Source: JASHVB01 sp963762885
GTDB taxonomy: Bacteria > Pseudomonadota > Alphaproteobacteria > Acetobacterales > Acetobacteraceae
NCBI GenBank assembly: GCA_963762885.1
Contig: CAVXNH010000123.1
Location: 1 to 64,000 of the forward strand
DNA length: 64,000 nt
Direction of reading: 5' to 3'
Made by a program: the position numbers and the translations under genes. Positions 9,698-21,016 of the stretch are shown here, piece by piece. Below the pieces are notes generated by a model. It saw only the letters and a program-made list of their open reading frames with translations, had not been told where the DNA came from and did not search any database. The first letter of the stretch is position 1, and the number at the start of each line of letters is the position of its first letter.

Positions 9698-11759
9698 CTA
9701 CTCCGCCGCTGCCAGCGCAGGGGCGGCAACGCTGGCCGTGCAGGCCGCCATGGTCGGACTGGCTCGGCTGATCGGGTCGGTCTGGTAGTAGTTGGCGATG
9801 TACGGCGCGAACGGCGCGTCGCCCAACGCGGCCGGGTCGCCCGCCGGACCGGACTGATCCGTGGCGCCAAAGCGCGGCAGGAAACCGACCCGCCCGAACA
9901 CCGGATTCACCTGTTCCAGCCGCGCCCGCAGCGCCTCGATGGTGTCGTATGGCAGGTGGTGGCCGATGATGTCGCTGAACGCGCGCAGGATCGTCCAGTC
10001 CTCGCGCGCCTCGCCCGGCGGATATACCGAACGGAAGCCGCGCTGCACTCGGCCCTCGGTATTCACATAAGTGCCGGGCTTTTCGGTGTAGGCGGCGCCG
10101 GGCAGGATCACGTCGGCGCGCCGCGCACCGGCGTCGCCGTGATGACCCTGGTAGATCACGAACGTATCGGCGCCGATCTGCGCGGTATCGAACTCGTCGG
10201 CGCCAAGCAACCACAGCACGTCCACGCCGCCGTTCAGCATGTGGGCGAGGCCCTTGCCGTTCGGTCCTGGAACGAAACCGATATCCAGCGCGCCGACACG
10301 CGCCGCCGCGGTGTGCAGCACGTTGAACCCGTGCCAGTCCGGTGCCAGCGCGCCGATCTCAGCCGCCAGGCGCCAGCAGGCCGCCAGCACCGCGGCGCCA
10401 TCCGGACGCGCCAACGCCGCCTGGCCGACGATGATCATCGGATGTTTTGCCTCGCGCAATGCCTTGCCGAAGTCATGCGAGCCGTCGTGCAGGGCGCCGA
10501 TCACCGACGGCCCGGAGCCAAGCTGCTGGGTGGCGTACGTTAGATCGGTCTCGCTGCCGATCAGCCCGATCGGCATGCCAGAGGCGAGCCAGCGCTTGCG
10601 AATGCGCGCATTCAGCACCGGCGCTTCCCTGCGCGGATTGCTGCCGACGATCAGCAGCGCATCGGCGTCCTCGATGCCGGCAATGCTGGTGTTGAAGCAG
10701 TAGAAGTCCCGCCGCGAGACATCCAGCCGCGCGCCATCCTGGCGGCAATCCAGGTTCGCCGAACCCAGCGCGGCCATCAACTCCTTCAGCGCCAGCATGC
10801 TCTCGGCGTCGCAGAGATCGCCGGCGACGGCGCCGATGCGATCGCCGGCTGACGCCGCGCAGCTTGCCGGCGATGGCGTCGAACGCTTCCGCCCAGGTCG
10901 CCTCGACCAGCTTTTCCCCGCGCCGCACCCAGGGACGATCCAGCCGGCGGCGCTTCAGGCCGTCGAGGGCAAAGCGCGACTTGTCGCCCAGCCACTCCTC
11001 GTTCACGTCTTCATTCAGCCGCGGCAGGATACGCAGCACTTCCGGGCCGCGCGCATCGACGCGGATGTTAGCGCCGACCGCGTCCAGCACATCGACGCTG
11101 TCGATCTTCACCAGTTCCCAGGACCGCGCCACGAACGCATAGGGCTTGGAGGTCAGCGCGCCGACCGGGCAAAGGTCGATGATGTTGGCGGACAGTTCGG
11201 AACTCAGCGCCTTTTCGACATAGGTGCCGACTTCCATATGCTCGCCGCGGCTGGTCGCGCCGAGATCGGGCACGCCGGCGACTTCCGAGATGAAGCGGAT
11301 GCAGCGCGTGCAGTGGATGCAGCGCGTCATCACCGTCTTCACCAGCGGGCCGAGATTCTTGTCCTTCACCGCGCGCTTGTTCTCGGCAAAGCGCGAGTGA
11401 TCCATGCCATAGCCCATGGCCTGGTCCTGCAGGTCGCACTCGCCGCCCTGGTCGCAGATCGGGCAATCCAGCGGATGGTTGATCAGCAGGAATTCCATCA
11501 CGCCGCGGCGCGCGTTGCGCACCATGGGGTAGTCGGTGTGCACCACCATGCCGTCGGCGACCGGATAGGTGCAGGAGGAGATCGGCTTAGGCGGCGCTTT
11601 TTCGATCTCGACCAGGCACATGCGGCAGTTGCCGGCGATCGACAGGCGCTCGTGGTAGCAGAAGCGAGGGATCTCGATGCCGGCGGCCTCGCACGCCTGG
11701 ATGACGGAGGAGCCGTTAGGGACTTCGACCTCGATGCCGTCGACGGTGAGCTTGGCCAT
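9698..11759 (-). CDS. nuoG: NADH-quinone oxidoreductase subunit G, one frameshift
   Basis: Large iron-sulfur subunit of the peripheral arm. The N-terminal ferredoxin domain has CYHERLSIAGNCRMCLVE, followed by the histidine-ligated cluster region HPLDCPICDQGGECDLQD and RCIHCTRCIRF, then the molybdopterin-oxidoreductase-like domain. The frame changes near 10850-10858, between KLRGVS and AGDRIGAVAGDLCDAESM, by one extra or two missing bases. Rejoined length is about 686 residues, normal for the alphaproteobacterial form. The conserved domain continues in the second frame to APALAAAE. Confidence 0.92.
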
Positions 11760-11780
11760 GATGCGATCTTCCTCACCCGC

Positions 11781-11870
11781 ACGTCATGGCGGGCGAAGGC
11801 CCGCCATCCACGACTTCACTTCCGGCCTGCAGCAAAGTCGTGGATGGCGGGCCTTCGCCCGCCATGACGT
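11781..11870. repeat. perfect palindrome between nuoF and nuoG
   Basis: Arms 11781-11816 and 11835-11870 are exact complements over about 36 bp, starting ACGTCATGGCGGGCGAAGGC, with an 18-bp loop. This is the best-preserved copy of the GTCATGGC family in the window. Confidence 0.9.
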
Positions 11871-11922
11871 GAGAGGCGATGCCGATACCTCCTCCACCGC
11901 TCCGACGACTGCCGCACGCCGC

Positions 11923-13225
11923 CTACTCCGCCGCCATACGCACTGGCGCCGCACCCGCGCGCGCTTTGTAAGCCGCGATCCGCGCTTCCATCTGCGGCCG
12001 GAAATGCCGGATCAGGCCCTGGATCGGCCAGGCCGCCGCATCACCCAGCGCGCAGATCGTGTGACCTTCAATCTGCCGCGTCACCTGCTCCAAAGTATCG
12101 ATCTCGGGCAGTTCGGCGCGCCCTTCGACCATGCGGGTCATCACCCGCCACATCCAGCCGGTGCCCTCGCGACACGGCGTGCACTGGCCGCAGCTCTCGT
12201 GCATGTAGAATTTCGACAGCCGCGCGATCGCCTTGATGATGTCGGTCGACTTGTCCATCACGATGACCGCCGCAGTGCCCAACCCGCTTTTGACGTCGCG
12301 CAGCGAATCGAAATCCATCAGCACGTCGTCGCAGATGCTCTTGGGGAGCACCGGCACGGACGCGCCACCGGGGATCACCGCCAGCAGATTGTCCCAGCCG
12401 CCGCGCACGCCGCCGGCAGTAGCGCTCGATCAGTTCGCGCAGCGGAATGCCAAGTTCTTCCTCGACATTGCACGGCTTGTTCACATGCCCGGAGATGCAG
12501 AACACCTTCTGCCCGGAGTTCTTCGGCCGCCCCAGCGAATTGAACCACGCCGCGCCGCGCCGCATGATGGTCGGCGCCACCGCGATGCTCTCCACGTTGT
12601 TCACCGTGGACGGACAGCCATACAGACCGACCGCAGCCGGGAACGGCGGCTTCAGCCGCGGCTGGCCCTTCTTGCCCTCGAGGCTTTCCAGCAGCCCGGT
12701 CTCTTCGCCGCAGATATAAGCGCCGGCGCCGCGATGCAGATAGCAGTCGAAATCCCAACCAGACCCGCACGCATTCTTGCCGATCAGCCCCGCCGCATAG
12801 GCTTCCTCGATCGCCGCCTGCAACGTCACCGCTTCGTTATAGAATTCGCCACGGATGTAGATGTAGGCAGCGTGCGCGCCCATCGCGAACGACGCCACCA
12901 GGCAGCCCTCGATCAGCTTGTGCGGATCGTGGCGCATGATGTCGCGATCCTTGCAGGTGCCGGGCTCGCTCTCGTCGGCATTGACGATCAGGTAGCACGG
13001 CCGGTCCGACTGCTTCGGCATGAACGACCATTTCAGCCCGGTCGGAAACCCCGCCCCGCCGCGGCCGCGCAGCCCCGAGGCCTTGATCTCCTCGACGATC
13101 GCGTCACGCCCCTTTTCAAGGATCTGTTTGGTGCCGTCCCAGTCGCCGCGCGCTTTCGCGCCCGCCAGCATCGGATCATAGATGCCGTAGAGATTGGTAA
13201 AGATGCGATCCTGATCCTTCAGCAT
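11923..13225 (-). CDS. nuoF: NADH-quinone oxidoreductase subunit F, one frameshift
   Basis: NADH-binding flavoprotein subunit holding FMN and cluster N3. Visible are GLRGRGGAGFPTGLKWSFMP (the NADH/FMN glycine-rich region), VNADESEPGTCKDRDIM, ICGEETGLLESLEG, and the 4Fe-4S ligands in CGQCTPCREGTGW and ICALGDAAAWP. One extra base in TGCCGGCGG (plus-strand 12415-12416) shifts the frame after IERYC; removing it gives CGGVRGGWDNLLAVIPGG. Rejoined length is about 434 residues, as expected. It lies 3 bp from nuoE. Confidence 0.94.
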
Positions 13226-13228
13226 CCT

Positions 13229-13882
13229 TCAATCTCCTGCCTTGGACTCAGCCGGCGCGAATTGCAGCGTGGTCAGCGTGTTCGGCCCGCCCTCCGGCGC
13301 GGAAGTCTGCCGTCCGATCATCGAGCCGGGCGGCAGACGTTCGCCGCGCCGCAACGCGCCGAGCAATTGCGTCACCCGCGCCGCGTCCATGTCCTCGTAG
13401 AAATCGTCGTCCACTTGCAGGATCGGTGCGTTGACGCAGGCGCCGAGGCACTCGACCTCGGTCATGCTGAACATCCCGTCCGCGCTGGTCTCGCCGAAGC
13501 CCTCGATGCCCGTCGCCGCGCGGCATGCCGCCGTCACCTCGTCCGAGCCGCGCAGCCAGCACGGCGTCGTGGTGCAGACCTGCAAATGGAATTTGCCGAT
13601 CGGCTTCAGGTTGAACATCAAATAGAAAGTGGCGACCTCGTAAACCCGGATCGGCGGCATGCCGAGCCGCCGCGCCGTCGCGTCCATGCCGGCCGTCGGC
13701 ACCCAGGCGCTGCCGGTCTGCCGTTTCATCTGCTTCTGCACGATGTACAGCACCGGGATCACCGCGCTGGCCTGCTTGCCTGGCGGGTATTTCGCCACGT
13801 GCCAGGCAATCTCCGACTCGCTCTCCGCGTCGAATTCGAAATGCGCCGGCTGCACGAAGCCGGCTTTGCTGTTGTCGGCCAT
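13229..13882 (-). CDS. nuoE: NADH-quinone oxidoreductase subunit E
   Basis: Thioredoxin-like 2Fe-2S subunit (cluster N1a) of the NADH dehydrogenase module. Ligands are visible in CTTTPCWLRG and CLGACVNAP. The core also shows VLYIVQKQMKRQTGSAWVP and VYEVATFYLMFNLKPIG. It has 217 residues with a C-terminal extension after the cluster domain, as is common in alphaproteobacteria. Intact, with 3-bp gaps on both sides in the nuoD-E-F run. Confidence 0.97.
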   Translation of the reverse strand: MADNSKAGFVQPAHFEFDAESESEIAWHVAKYPPGKQASAVIPVLYIVQKQMKRQTGSAWVPTAGMDATARRLGMPPIRVYEVATFYLMFNLKPIGKFHLQVCTTTPCWLRGSDEVTAACRAATGIEGFGETSADGMFSMTEVECLGACVNAPILQVDDDFYEDMDAARVTQLLGALRRGERLPPGSMIGRQTSAPEGGPNTLTTLQFAPAESKAGD

Positions 13883-13885
13883 CGC

Positions 13886-15106
13886 TTACCTATCGACCTC
13901 GCCGAACACGATATCCATCGATCCGATGATCGCACAAAAATCCGCCAGCATGTGCCGCTTGCCCATCCGGTCGATCGCCTGGAGATGGGAAAACCCTGTC
14001 GGCCTGATCTTGCAGCGATAAGGACGATTGGTGCCGTCTGCCACCAGGTACACACCGAATTCGCCCTTCGGACTTTCGGTCGCCGTATAGGTCGCACCGG
14101 CCGGCACGTGGTAACCCTCGGTGTAGAGCTTGAAGTGATGGATCAACGCCTCCATCGAGCGTTTCATCTCGGATCGCCGCGGTGGCGAGAACTTGCGATC
14201 CTGCACCTTCACCGGGCCGGGCTTCATTTTCGCCAGGCACTGCTTGACGATCTTGACGCTTTCACGCATCTCGGCGAGGCGCACCAGATAGCGGTCGTAG
14301 CAGTCACCGTTGCGGCCGACCGCGACGTTGAAGTCCACCTCGGCGTATTTGTCGTATGGCTGGGCGCGGCGGAGGTCCCACGGCACGCCGGACGCGCGCA
14401 GCGGAGGGCCGCTGAAACCCCAGGCCAACGCTTCCTCGGCGTTCATCACGCCGATATCGACGGTGCGTTGCTTCCAGATCCGATTGGTGGTCAGCAAGCC
14501 TTCCAACTCATCGACGAATGTCGGAAACACCTCGGCCCACGCCCCGATCTGCTCTTCCAGGCCGGCCGGCAGGTCACGCGATACGCCACCCGGGCGAAAA
14601 TAGTTCGAGTGCAGCCGCGCGCCCGACGCCGCCTCGTAGAACTCCATCAGCTTCTCACGCTCTTCGAAGCCCCAAAGGCTCGGCGTGATCGCGCCGACGT
14701 CCAGCGCGTAGGTGGTCAGGTTGAGCAGGTGGTTCAGCACGCGGGTGATCTCGGCGAACAGCACGCGGATCCATTGCGCGCGCTCCGGCGCCTCGATACC
14801 GAGCAATTTCTCGACCGCCAGAGCGAAGCTGTGTTCTTCCGACATCGGCGAGACGTAGTCCAGCCGGTCGAAATACGGCACCACCTGCATGTAGGTGCGA
14901 TATTCCAGCAGCTTTTCGGTGCCGCGATGCAGCAGGCCGATATGCGGATCGGCGCGCTCGACGACCTCACCGTCCATTTCCAGGATCAGCCGCAGCACGC
15001 CATGCGCGGCGGGATGCTGCGGACCGAAATTGATCATCGTGTGGGAGTCTAGCTCGATCACCCTGGTGGCGGCCGAGTGCATTTCGAGATCGGGCGAACC
15101 GCTCAT
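13886..15106 (-). CDS. nuoD: NADH-quinone oxidoreductase subunit D
   Basis: 49-kDa subunit related to [NiFe]-hydrogenase large subunits, lining the quinone cavity together with NuoB. Conserved stretches include MINFGPQHPAAHGVLRLILE, HIGLLHRGTEKLLEYRTYMQ and the C-terminal IIGSMDIVFGEVDR. It has 406 residues and is intact. It lies 6 bp downstream of nuoC. Confidence 0.98.
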   Translation of the reverse strand: MSGSPDLEMHSAATRVIELDSHTMINFGPQHPAAHGVLRLILEMDGEVVERADPHIGLLHRGTEKLLEYRTYMQVVPYFDRLDYVSPMSEEHSFALAVEKLLGIEAPERAQWIRVLFAEITRVLNHLLNLTTYALDVGAITPSLWGFEEREKLMEFYEAASGARLHSNYFRPGGVSRDLPAGLEEQIGAWAEVFPTFVDELEGLLTTNRIWKQRTVDIGVMNAEEALAWGFSGPPLRASGVPWDLRRAQPYDKYAEVDFNVAVGRNGDCYDRYLVRLAEMRESVKIVKQCLAKMKPGPVKVQDRKFSPPRRSEMKRSMEALIHHFKLYTEGYHVPAGATYTATESPKGEFGVYLVADGTNRPYRCKIRPTGFSHLQAIDRMGKRHMLADFCAIIGSMDIVFGEVDR

Positions 15107-15112
15107 CGCACC

Positions 15113-15763
15113 TTAACCCTTCGACGCTTCGGCCGGCGTCGCCGGCTTGGCCTTCGCCTCGGCCGCGCGTTCCCCATGCACCTTCTCGTCGCCTGGCAGC
15201 GTGGTGATGCCCTCCCATGGCGACATAAAATCGAAGGTACGCCAGTCCTGCGTCAGCCGCACCGGCTCATACACCACCGCCTTGCGGTCCTCGTCGTAAC
15301 GCACCTCGACATAGCCGGTAAGCGGGAAATCCTTGCGCAAAGGATGACCCTCGAAGCCGTAGTCGGTCAGGATGCGCCGCAGGTCCGGCTGATCGGAGAA
15401 CACGATGCCAAAAAGATCCCACGCCTCGCGCTCCCACCAGGTCGCACACGGCCACAAGGTGCAAACCGAGGGCACCGGCGTCTTCTCGTCGGTAGCGACA
15501 ATCAACCGCACGCGCTGATTCAGCGATATCGACAGCAGATTGTAGACGACGTCGAAGCGTTCCGGCCGCTCCGGCCAATCGACCCCGCAGATGTCCATCA
15601 CCTGCTCCAGCGCGAAGCGCGGATCGTCGCGCAGCGTCGCCATCAGCGCGAGCAATCCACGGCGCTCGGCTTCCGCCACCACTTCGCCTTTTTCCACCCG
15701 CACGGCGCGTACCGCCCGGAAGCGAGCGAAGCGCGTCAGCGAGGCCGCTGATCTGTGTATCAC
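15113..15763 (-). CDS. nuoC: NADH-quinone oxidoreductase subunit C
   Basis: 30-kDa peripheral-arm subunit. The family signature is clear: WEREAWDLFGIVFSDQPDLR followed by RILTDYGFEGHPLRKDFPL. It has 216 residues with an Ala/Lys-rich C-terminal tail. It is separate from nuoD, unlike the fused NuoCD of enterobacteria. The ATG overlaps the nuoB stop by 4 bp, indicating translational coupling. Confidence 0.98.
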   Translation of the reverse strand: MIHRSAASLTRFARFRAVRAVRVEKGEVVAEAERRGLLALMATLRDDPRFALEQVMDICGVDWPERPERFDVVYNLLSISLNQRVRLIVATDEKTPVPSVCTLWPCATWWEREAWDLFGIVFSDQPDLRRILTDYGFEGHPLRKDFPLTGYVEVRYDEDRKAVVYEPVRLTQDWRTFDFMSPWEGITTLPGDEKVHGERAAEAKAKPATPAEASKG

Positions 15764-16314
15764 CCACGCAAAATCGTCCCCGTCCGGCGGATCTTCTTCT
15801 GCAACTGCATGATCCCGTAGACCAGCGCCTCCGCGGTCGGTGGGCAGCCGGGCACATAAACGTCTACCGGCACGACACGATCGCAGCCACGCACCACGGA
15901 ATACGAATAATGGTAATAGCCGCCGCCGTTGGCGCAGCTTCCCATGCTGATGACCCAGCGCGGCTCTGGCATCTGGTCGTAAACCTTGCGCAGCGCCGGG
16001 GCCATCTTGTTAGTGAGCGTGCCCGCGACGATCATCACGTCGCTCTGCCGCGGCGAGGCACGCGGGATGATGCCGAGACGATCGAGGTCGTAACGCGGCA
16101 TGTAAGCATGGATCATCTCGATCGCACAGCAGGCGAGGCCGAAGGTCATCGGCCACAGGCTGCCGGTGCGCGCCCAGTTCACCACCTTGTCGAGATTGGC
16201 GACAATGAAGCCCTTGCCGGCGATTTCGCCGGTGATGCCCTTCACCACCGCATCCTGTTCCGGACCCGGCGGCAGCGCGTCCCGGTTCCAGGCGATTGCC
16301 GTATCGTTGTTCAC
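15760..16314 (-). CDS. nuoB: NADH-quinone oxidoreductase subunit B
   Basis: 20-kDa subunit carrying cluster N2, the last electron donor to quinone. The ligands appear as the tandem pair in GLACCAIEMIHA, then SMGSCANGGGYYHYS and YVPGCPPTAEALVYG. Length 184 residues, intact. It begins 4 bp after the nuoA stop. Confidence 0.98.
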   Translation of the reverse strand: MNNDTAIAWNRDALPPGPEQDAVVKGITGEIAGKGFIVANLDKVVNWARTGSLWPMTFGLACCAIEMIHAYMPRYDLDRLGIIPRASPRQSDVMIVAGTLTNKMAPALRKVYDQMPEPRWVISMGSCANGGGYYHYSYSVVRGCDRVVPVDVYVPGCPPTAEALVYGIMQLQKKIRRTGTILRG

Positions 16315-16318
16315 CGGA

Positions 16319-16684
16319 TCACTCCCACTCCAGCGCGCCCTTGCACCACTCGTAGATGAAACCGACGGTCAACACGCCGAGGAAGGCGATCATCGACCAG
16401 AAGCCGAACGCGCCGATGCCCTTCAGCGCCACGGCCCAGGGAAACAGGAACGCCACTTCGAGATCGAAGATGATGAACAGAATGGAAACCAGGTAGTAGC
16501 GCACGTCGAAGCGGCGGCGCGCGTCGTCGAACGGGTCGAAGCCGCATTCGTAGGCCGACAGCTTTTCCGCATAGGGCTTTTGCCTGGCGGCAAGCAGCGA
16601 TCCGCCCACCATGGCGCAGGCGATGCCACCGGCAATCACCATGAACACCAGAACCGGCAGGTAACCGAAGAGTACAGGCTGCAT
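16319..16684 (-). CDS. nuoA: NADH-quinone oxidoreductase subunit A
   Basis: Three-helix membrane subunit at the arm junction, first gene of the operon. It has 121 residues from MQPVLFGYLPVLVFMVIAGG; the ATG at 16684 is preferred over an upstream in-frame extension because the family starts here and a GAGAG ribosome site precedes it. Conserved loop SAYECGFDPFDDARRRFDVR and helix ILFIIFDLEVAFLFPWA are present. The promoter of the nuo operon should lie between 16685 and the tRNA-Asp gene; no clear -35/-10 pair was identified. Confidence 0.97.
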   Translation of the reverse strand: MQPVLFGYLPVLVFMVIAGGIACAMVGGSLLAARQKPYAEKLSAYECGFDPFDDARRRFDVRYYLVSILFIIFDLEVAFLFPWAVALKGIGAFGFWSMIAFLGVLTVGFIYEWCKGALEWE

Positions 16685-16862
16685 GTTGCTCTCGCTCGCT
16701 CGGCAAGCCATACCGGCCGCGGTCGTTACCGCAACGCAGCAGGCGCAGGACCTTACCCCCAACCGTTGCGCGCCGCCATAGGGCCAGAACCCGATACCGC
16801 TATAGGACCAGCCCCAAAACGGGGGGCCGCGGCACCGGGGACACCGACCCTTTGCCGCTGGC

Positions 16863-16935
16863 GCGAGTGACGGGGCTCGAACCCGCGACCTTCGGCGTGA
16901 CAGGCCGACGCTCTAACCAACTGAGCTACACCCGC
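16863..16935 (-). tRNA. tRNA-Asp (GTC)
   Basis: The minus strand folds as a full cloverleaf. The acceptor is GCGGGTG paired with CACTCGC, the D arm GCTCAGTTGGTTAGAGC, the anticodon loop CTGTCAC with anticodon GTC, and the T arm GCGGGTTCGAGCCCCGT. The CCA end is not encoded next to the acceptor. It precedes the nuo operon on the same strand. Confidence 0.96.
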
Positions 16936-17052
16936 AAGCGGCAGGGCGCACGAATTAGGCCGGGTCAATCGGAGCGTCAAGGGCGGCGGACCGTGTGCGG
17001 CTGGACGTAATTGCTTTATGAAGCGGATCGTGAGGAGGAGGATTGGATAATT

Positions 17053-17301
17053 TTGCACTCGAAGAGGCGCAGCCTGCCGGCAGAGATCGTCTGCAACCCG
17101 GCAATCATGGGCGGCGAGCCCACCATCCGTGGCACCCGCATACCGGTCGAGATGATCCTGGTGTATCTGCGGGCTGGGTGCAGCCGACAGGAGATATTCA
17201 GTGACTACCCGAGCTTGCCGCTGGACGGGATCGAGGCTGTGGTCGCCTGGGCCGACAAAAACCTGGGACCTGATTGGCGGGACAAGCCGGCGGAAACCTG
17301 A
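17053..17301 (+). CDS. DUF433 protein, probable antitoxin
   Basis: Small helix-turn-helix-like protein. The motif IVCNPAIMGGEPTIRGTRIP followed by VEMILVYLRAGCSRQEIFSDYPSL is the DUF433 signature. TTG at 17053 is preferred as start because GAGGAGGAGGAT lies just upstream; the frame is open to an earlier TTG at 17011, so the start is uncertain. Length is about 82 residues. The stop TGA overlaps the ATG of the next gene by one base (TGATG). DUF433 genes are commonly paired with DUF5615 PIN-like genes as presumed toxin-antitoxin modules; function here is inferred from that pairing. Confidence 0.85.
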   Translation: MHSKRRSLPAEIVCNPAIMGGEPTIRGTRIPVEMILVYLRAGCSRQEIFSDYPSLPLDGIEAVVAWADKNLGPDWRDKPAET

Positions 17302-17684
17302 TGGATCCGATCCTGATCGACGCTTGTTTGTCCCCGGCCTTGGCGTCGGTGGCCCAGGCACGCGGGTTGACCGCAATGCATGCCGCGTGGGTCAACATGG
17401 AGCGTGCGGAGGACTGGGAGGTAGCCGCGCTGGCCGCTGAGCGGGACTATGTCGTTGTTACCAACAATCGTCGCGACTTCCTGCGACTTTATGCCCGGCT
17501 TGAAGTTCATAACGGACTGGTCATCATCGTACCCGCTGTCCTGCGCGCGGAACAATGCCGGCTGTTCGAGATCGCGCTGGACCTTGCAGAGCAGCAGGGC
17601 AGTCTTGTGAACCTGGTGATCGAGGTCCACACAGACGGGACGGCCGAGGTGCGCAACTGGGCCAAGAACACGCCGATGGGATAG
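17301..17684 (+). CDS. DUF5615 PIN-like protein, probable toxin
   Basis: 127-residue protein. Its N-terminus MDPILIDACLSPALASVAQ has a potential acidic active-site residue. A second acidic site, AAERDYVVVTNNRRDFLRLYAR, resembles the conserved D-x-x-x-x-T-N-D/R-x-D-F pattern of Mut7-C/DUF5615 PIN-like nucleases. It is translationally coupled to the upstream DUF433 gene. Such pairs are predicted toxin-antitoxin systems; the nuclease role is family inference. The 3' end is followed by a BIME-like repeat. Confidence 0.82.
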   Translation: MDPILIDACLSPALASVAQARGLTAMHAAWVNMERAEDWEVAALAAERDYVVVTNNRRDFLRLYARLEVHNGLVIIVPAVLRAEQCRLFEIALDLAEQQGSLVNLVIEVHTDGTAEVRNWAKNTPMG

Positions 17685-17702
17685 GCCTGACCGGGAAGAG
17701 CA

Positions 17703-17803
17703 GAAAGTGTGCCGACCCGATCACCCTCACCCTCGACGCTTGCGCGTCTCGACCTCTCCCGCTCCCGCGGGAGAGGTTACCCCGCGCGCAGCGGGAGAGG
17801 TTT
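17703..17803. repeat. partial BIME-like palindrome
   Basis: Carries TGCCGACCCGATCACCCTCA, the GACGCTTGCGCGTC hairpin, then CCTCTCCCGCTCCCGCGGGA and a second GCGGGAGAGG arm. It is a shortened relative of the 7208-7361 element, lying between the DUF5615 gene and tRNA-Val. Confidence 0.8.
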
Positions 17804-17809
17804 TCTGGG

Positions 17810-17884
17810 TGGTGGGCGGTGACGGTTTCGAACCGCCGACCCTCTCGGTGTAAACGAGATGCTCTACCGCTGAGCTAACCGCCC
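17810..17884 (-). tRNA. tRNA-Val (TAC)
   Basis: Cloverleaf on the minus strand: acceptor GGGCGGT/ACCGCCC, D arm GCTCAGCGGTAGAGC, anticodon loop TTTACAC with anticodon TAC, T arm with GGTTCGAAACC. Discriminator A and an encoded CCA follow (plus strand 17810-17813). Confidence 0.96.
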
Positions 17885-17900
17885 CGTAGAGGCCTCCGGA

Positions 17901-17934
17901 CCGCGGTCAGCGAGCAAATCGCGGCTGACCGCGG
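17901..17934 (-). terminator. hairpin downstream of hup
   Basis: An 11-bp perfect inverted repeat, CCGCGGTCAGC and GCTGACCGCGG, lies just after the hup stop and before tRNA-Val. No strong T tract follows, so termination is only a possibility. Confidence 0.45.
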
Positions 17935-17942
17935 ACCGCGTG

Positions 17943-18215
17943 TTACTGCACCGCGTCCTTCAACCCCTTGCCGGGCTTGAACCGCACGGTGGTGGAGGCG
18001 GGAATTTGCATCTCCTCGCCAGTCCGCGGATTGCGGCCCGTGCCGGCCTTCCGCTGCGCTGTGGCGAAGGTGCCGAAGCCTACCAACCGCACCTCGTCCT
18101 GCTTCTTCAGCGCACCCTCGATGGCGCCCAGCACCGCGTCCACCACCTCGGTGGCCTTGGCCCGAGACAACTCGGTCTCCTCCGCGACAGAGGCGATGAG
18201 ATCCATTTTATTCAC
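17943..18215 (-). CDS. hup: DNA-binding protein HU
   Basis: Histone-like nucleoid protein of 90 residues. It starts MNKMDLIASVAEETELSRAK and contains the strongly conserved VGFGTF and the DNA-intercalating arm region RKAGTGRNPRTGEEM followed by RFKPGKGLKDAV. It sits downstream of lon, the usual alphaproteobacterial tig-clpP-clpX-lon-hup order. A hairpin terminator between lon and hup suggests partly independent transcription. Confidence 0.97.
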   Translation of the reverse strand: MNKMDLIASVAEETELSRAKATEVVDAVLGAIEGALKKQDEVRLVGFGTFATAQRKAGTGRNPRTGEEMQIPASTTVRFKPGKGLKDAVQ

Positions 18216-18332
18216 TGTTAAGTTCCTCTCCTCCCGTGGTCACGACAAACGTGTGACCGGCCCGGGGAACTCCAGGCTGGCCAACGGGCGCGACACTAGT
18301 GGCGGGGTTTCGCACGCGTCAATGCAGAGAAA

Positions 18333-18360
18333 CGGCCCGCCGCTGCTTTGCGGCGGGCCG
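18333..18360 (-). terminator. rho-independent-type terminator of lon
   Basis: Perfect 11-bp stem CGGCCCGCCGC with GCGGCGGGCCG and a 6-base loop, starting five bases after the lon stop on the minus strand and followed by TTTCTC. The T tract is weak, but position and stem strength support termination or attenuation between lon and hup. Confidence 0.75.
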
Positions 18361-18365
18361 TGGTT

Positions 18366-20834
<2,469 letters not shown>

Positions 20835-21016
20835 GAGTGACCTCCTTATGGACAGTCGGCGCAGGACCCGCCCAACCATGGCACGGACCCCACCCTACCG
20901 GGCGATTCTTGCCCGATTTTCAGGGTGGGATATCGGCGGCCAGGGAGCACGGCGCAACCCCTTGAAATTGACGATCTCTATCCCGTGGGCGCGGCCCTGA
21001 ACCGCGTCCGCGGTTG

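Noticed and set aside
12233..15052. A 939-codon open frame on the plus strand
   Set aside because: It is the antisense shadow of nuoF, nuoE and nuoD, rich in Arg/His as expected from high-GC third-position bias.
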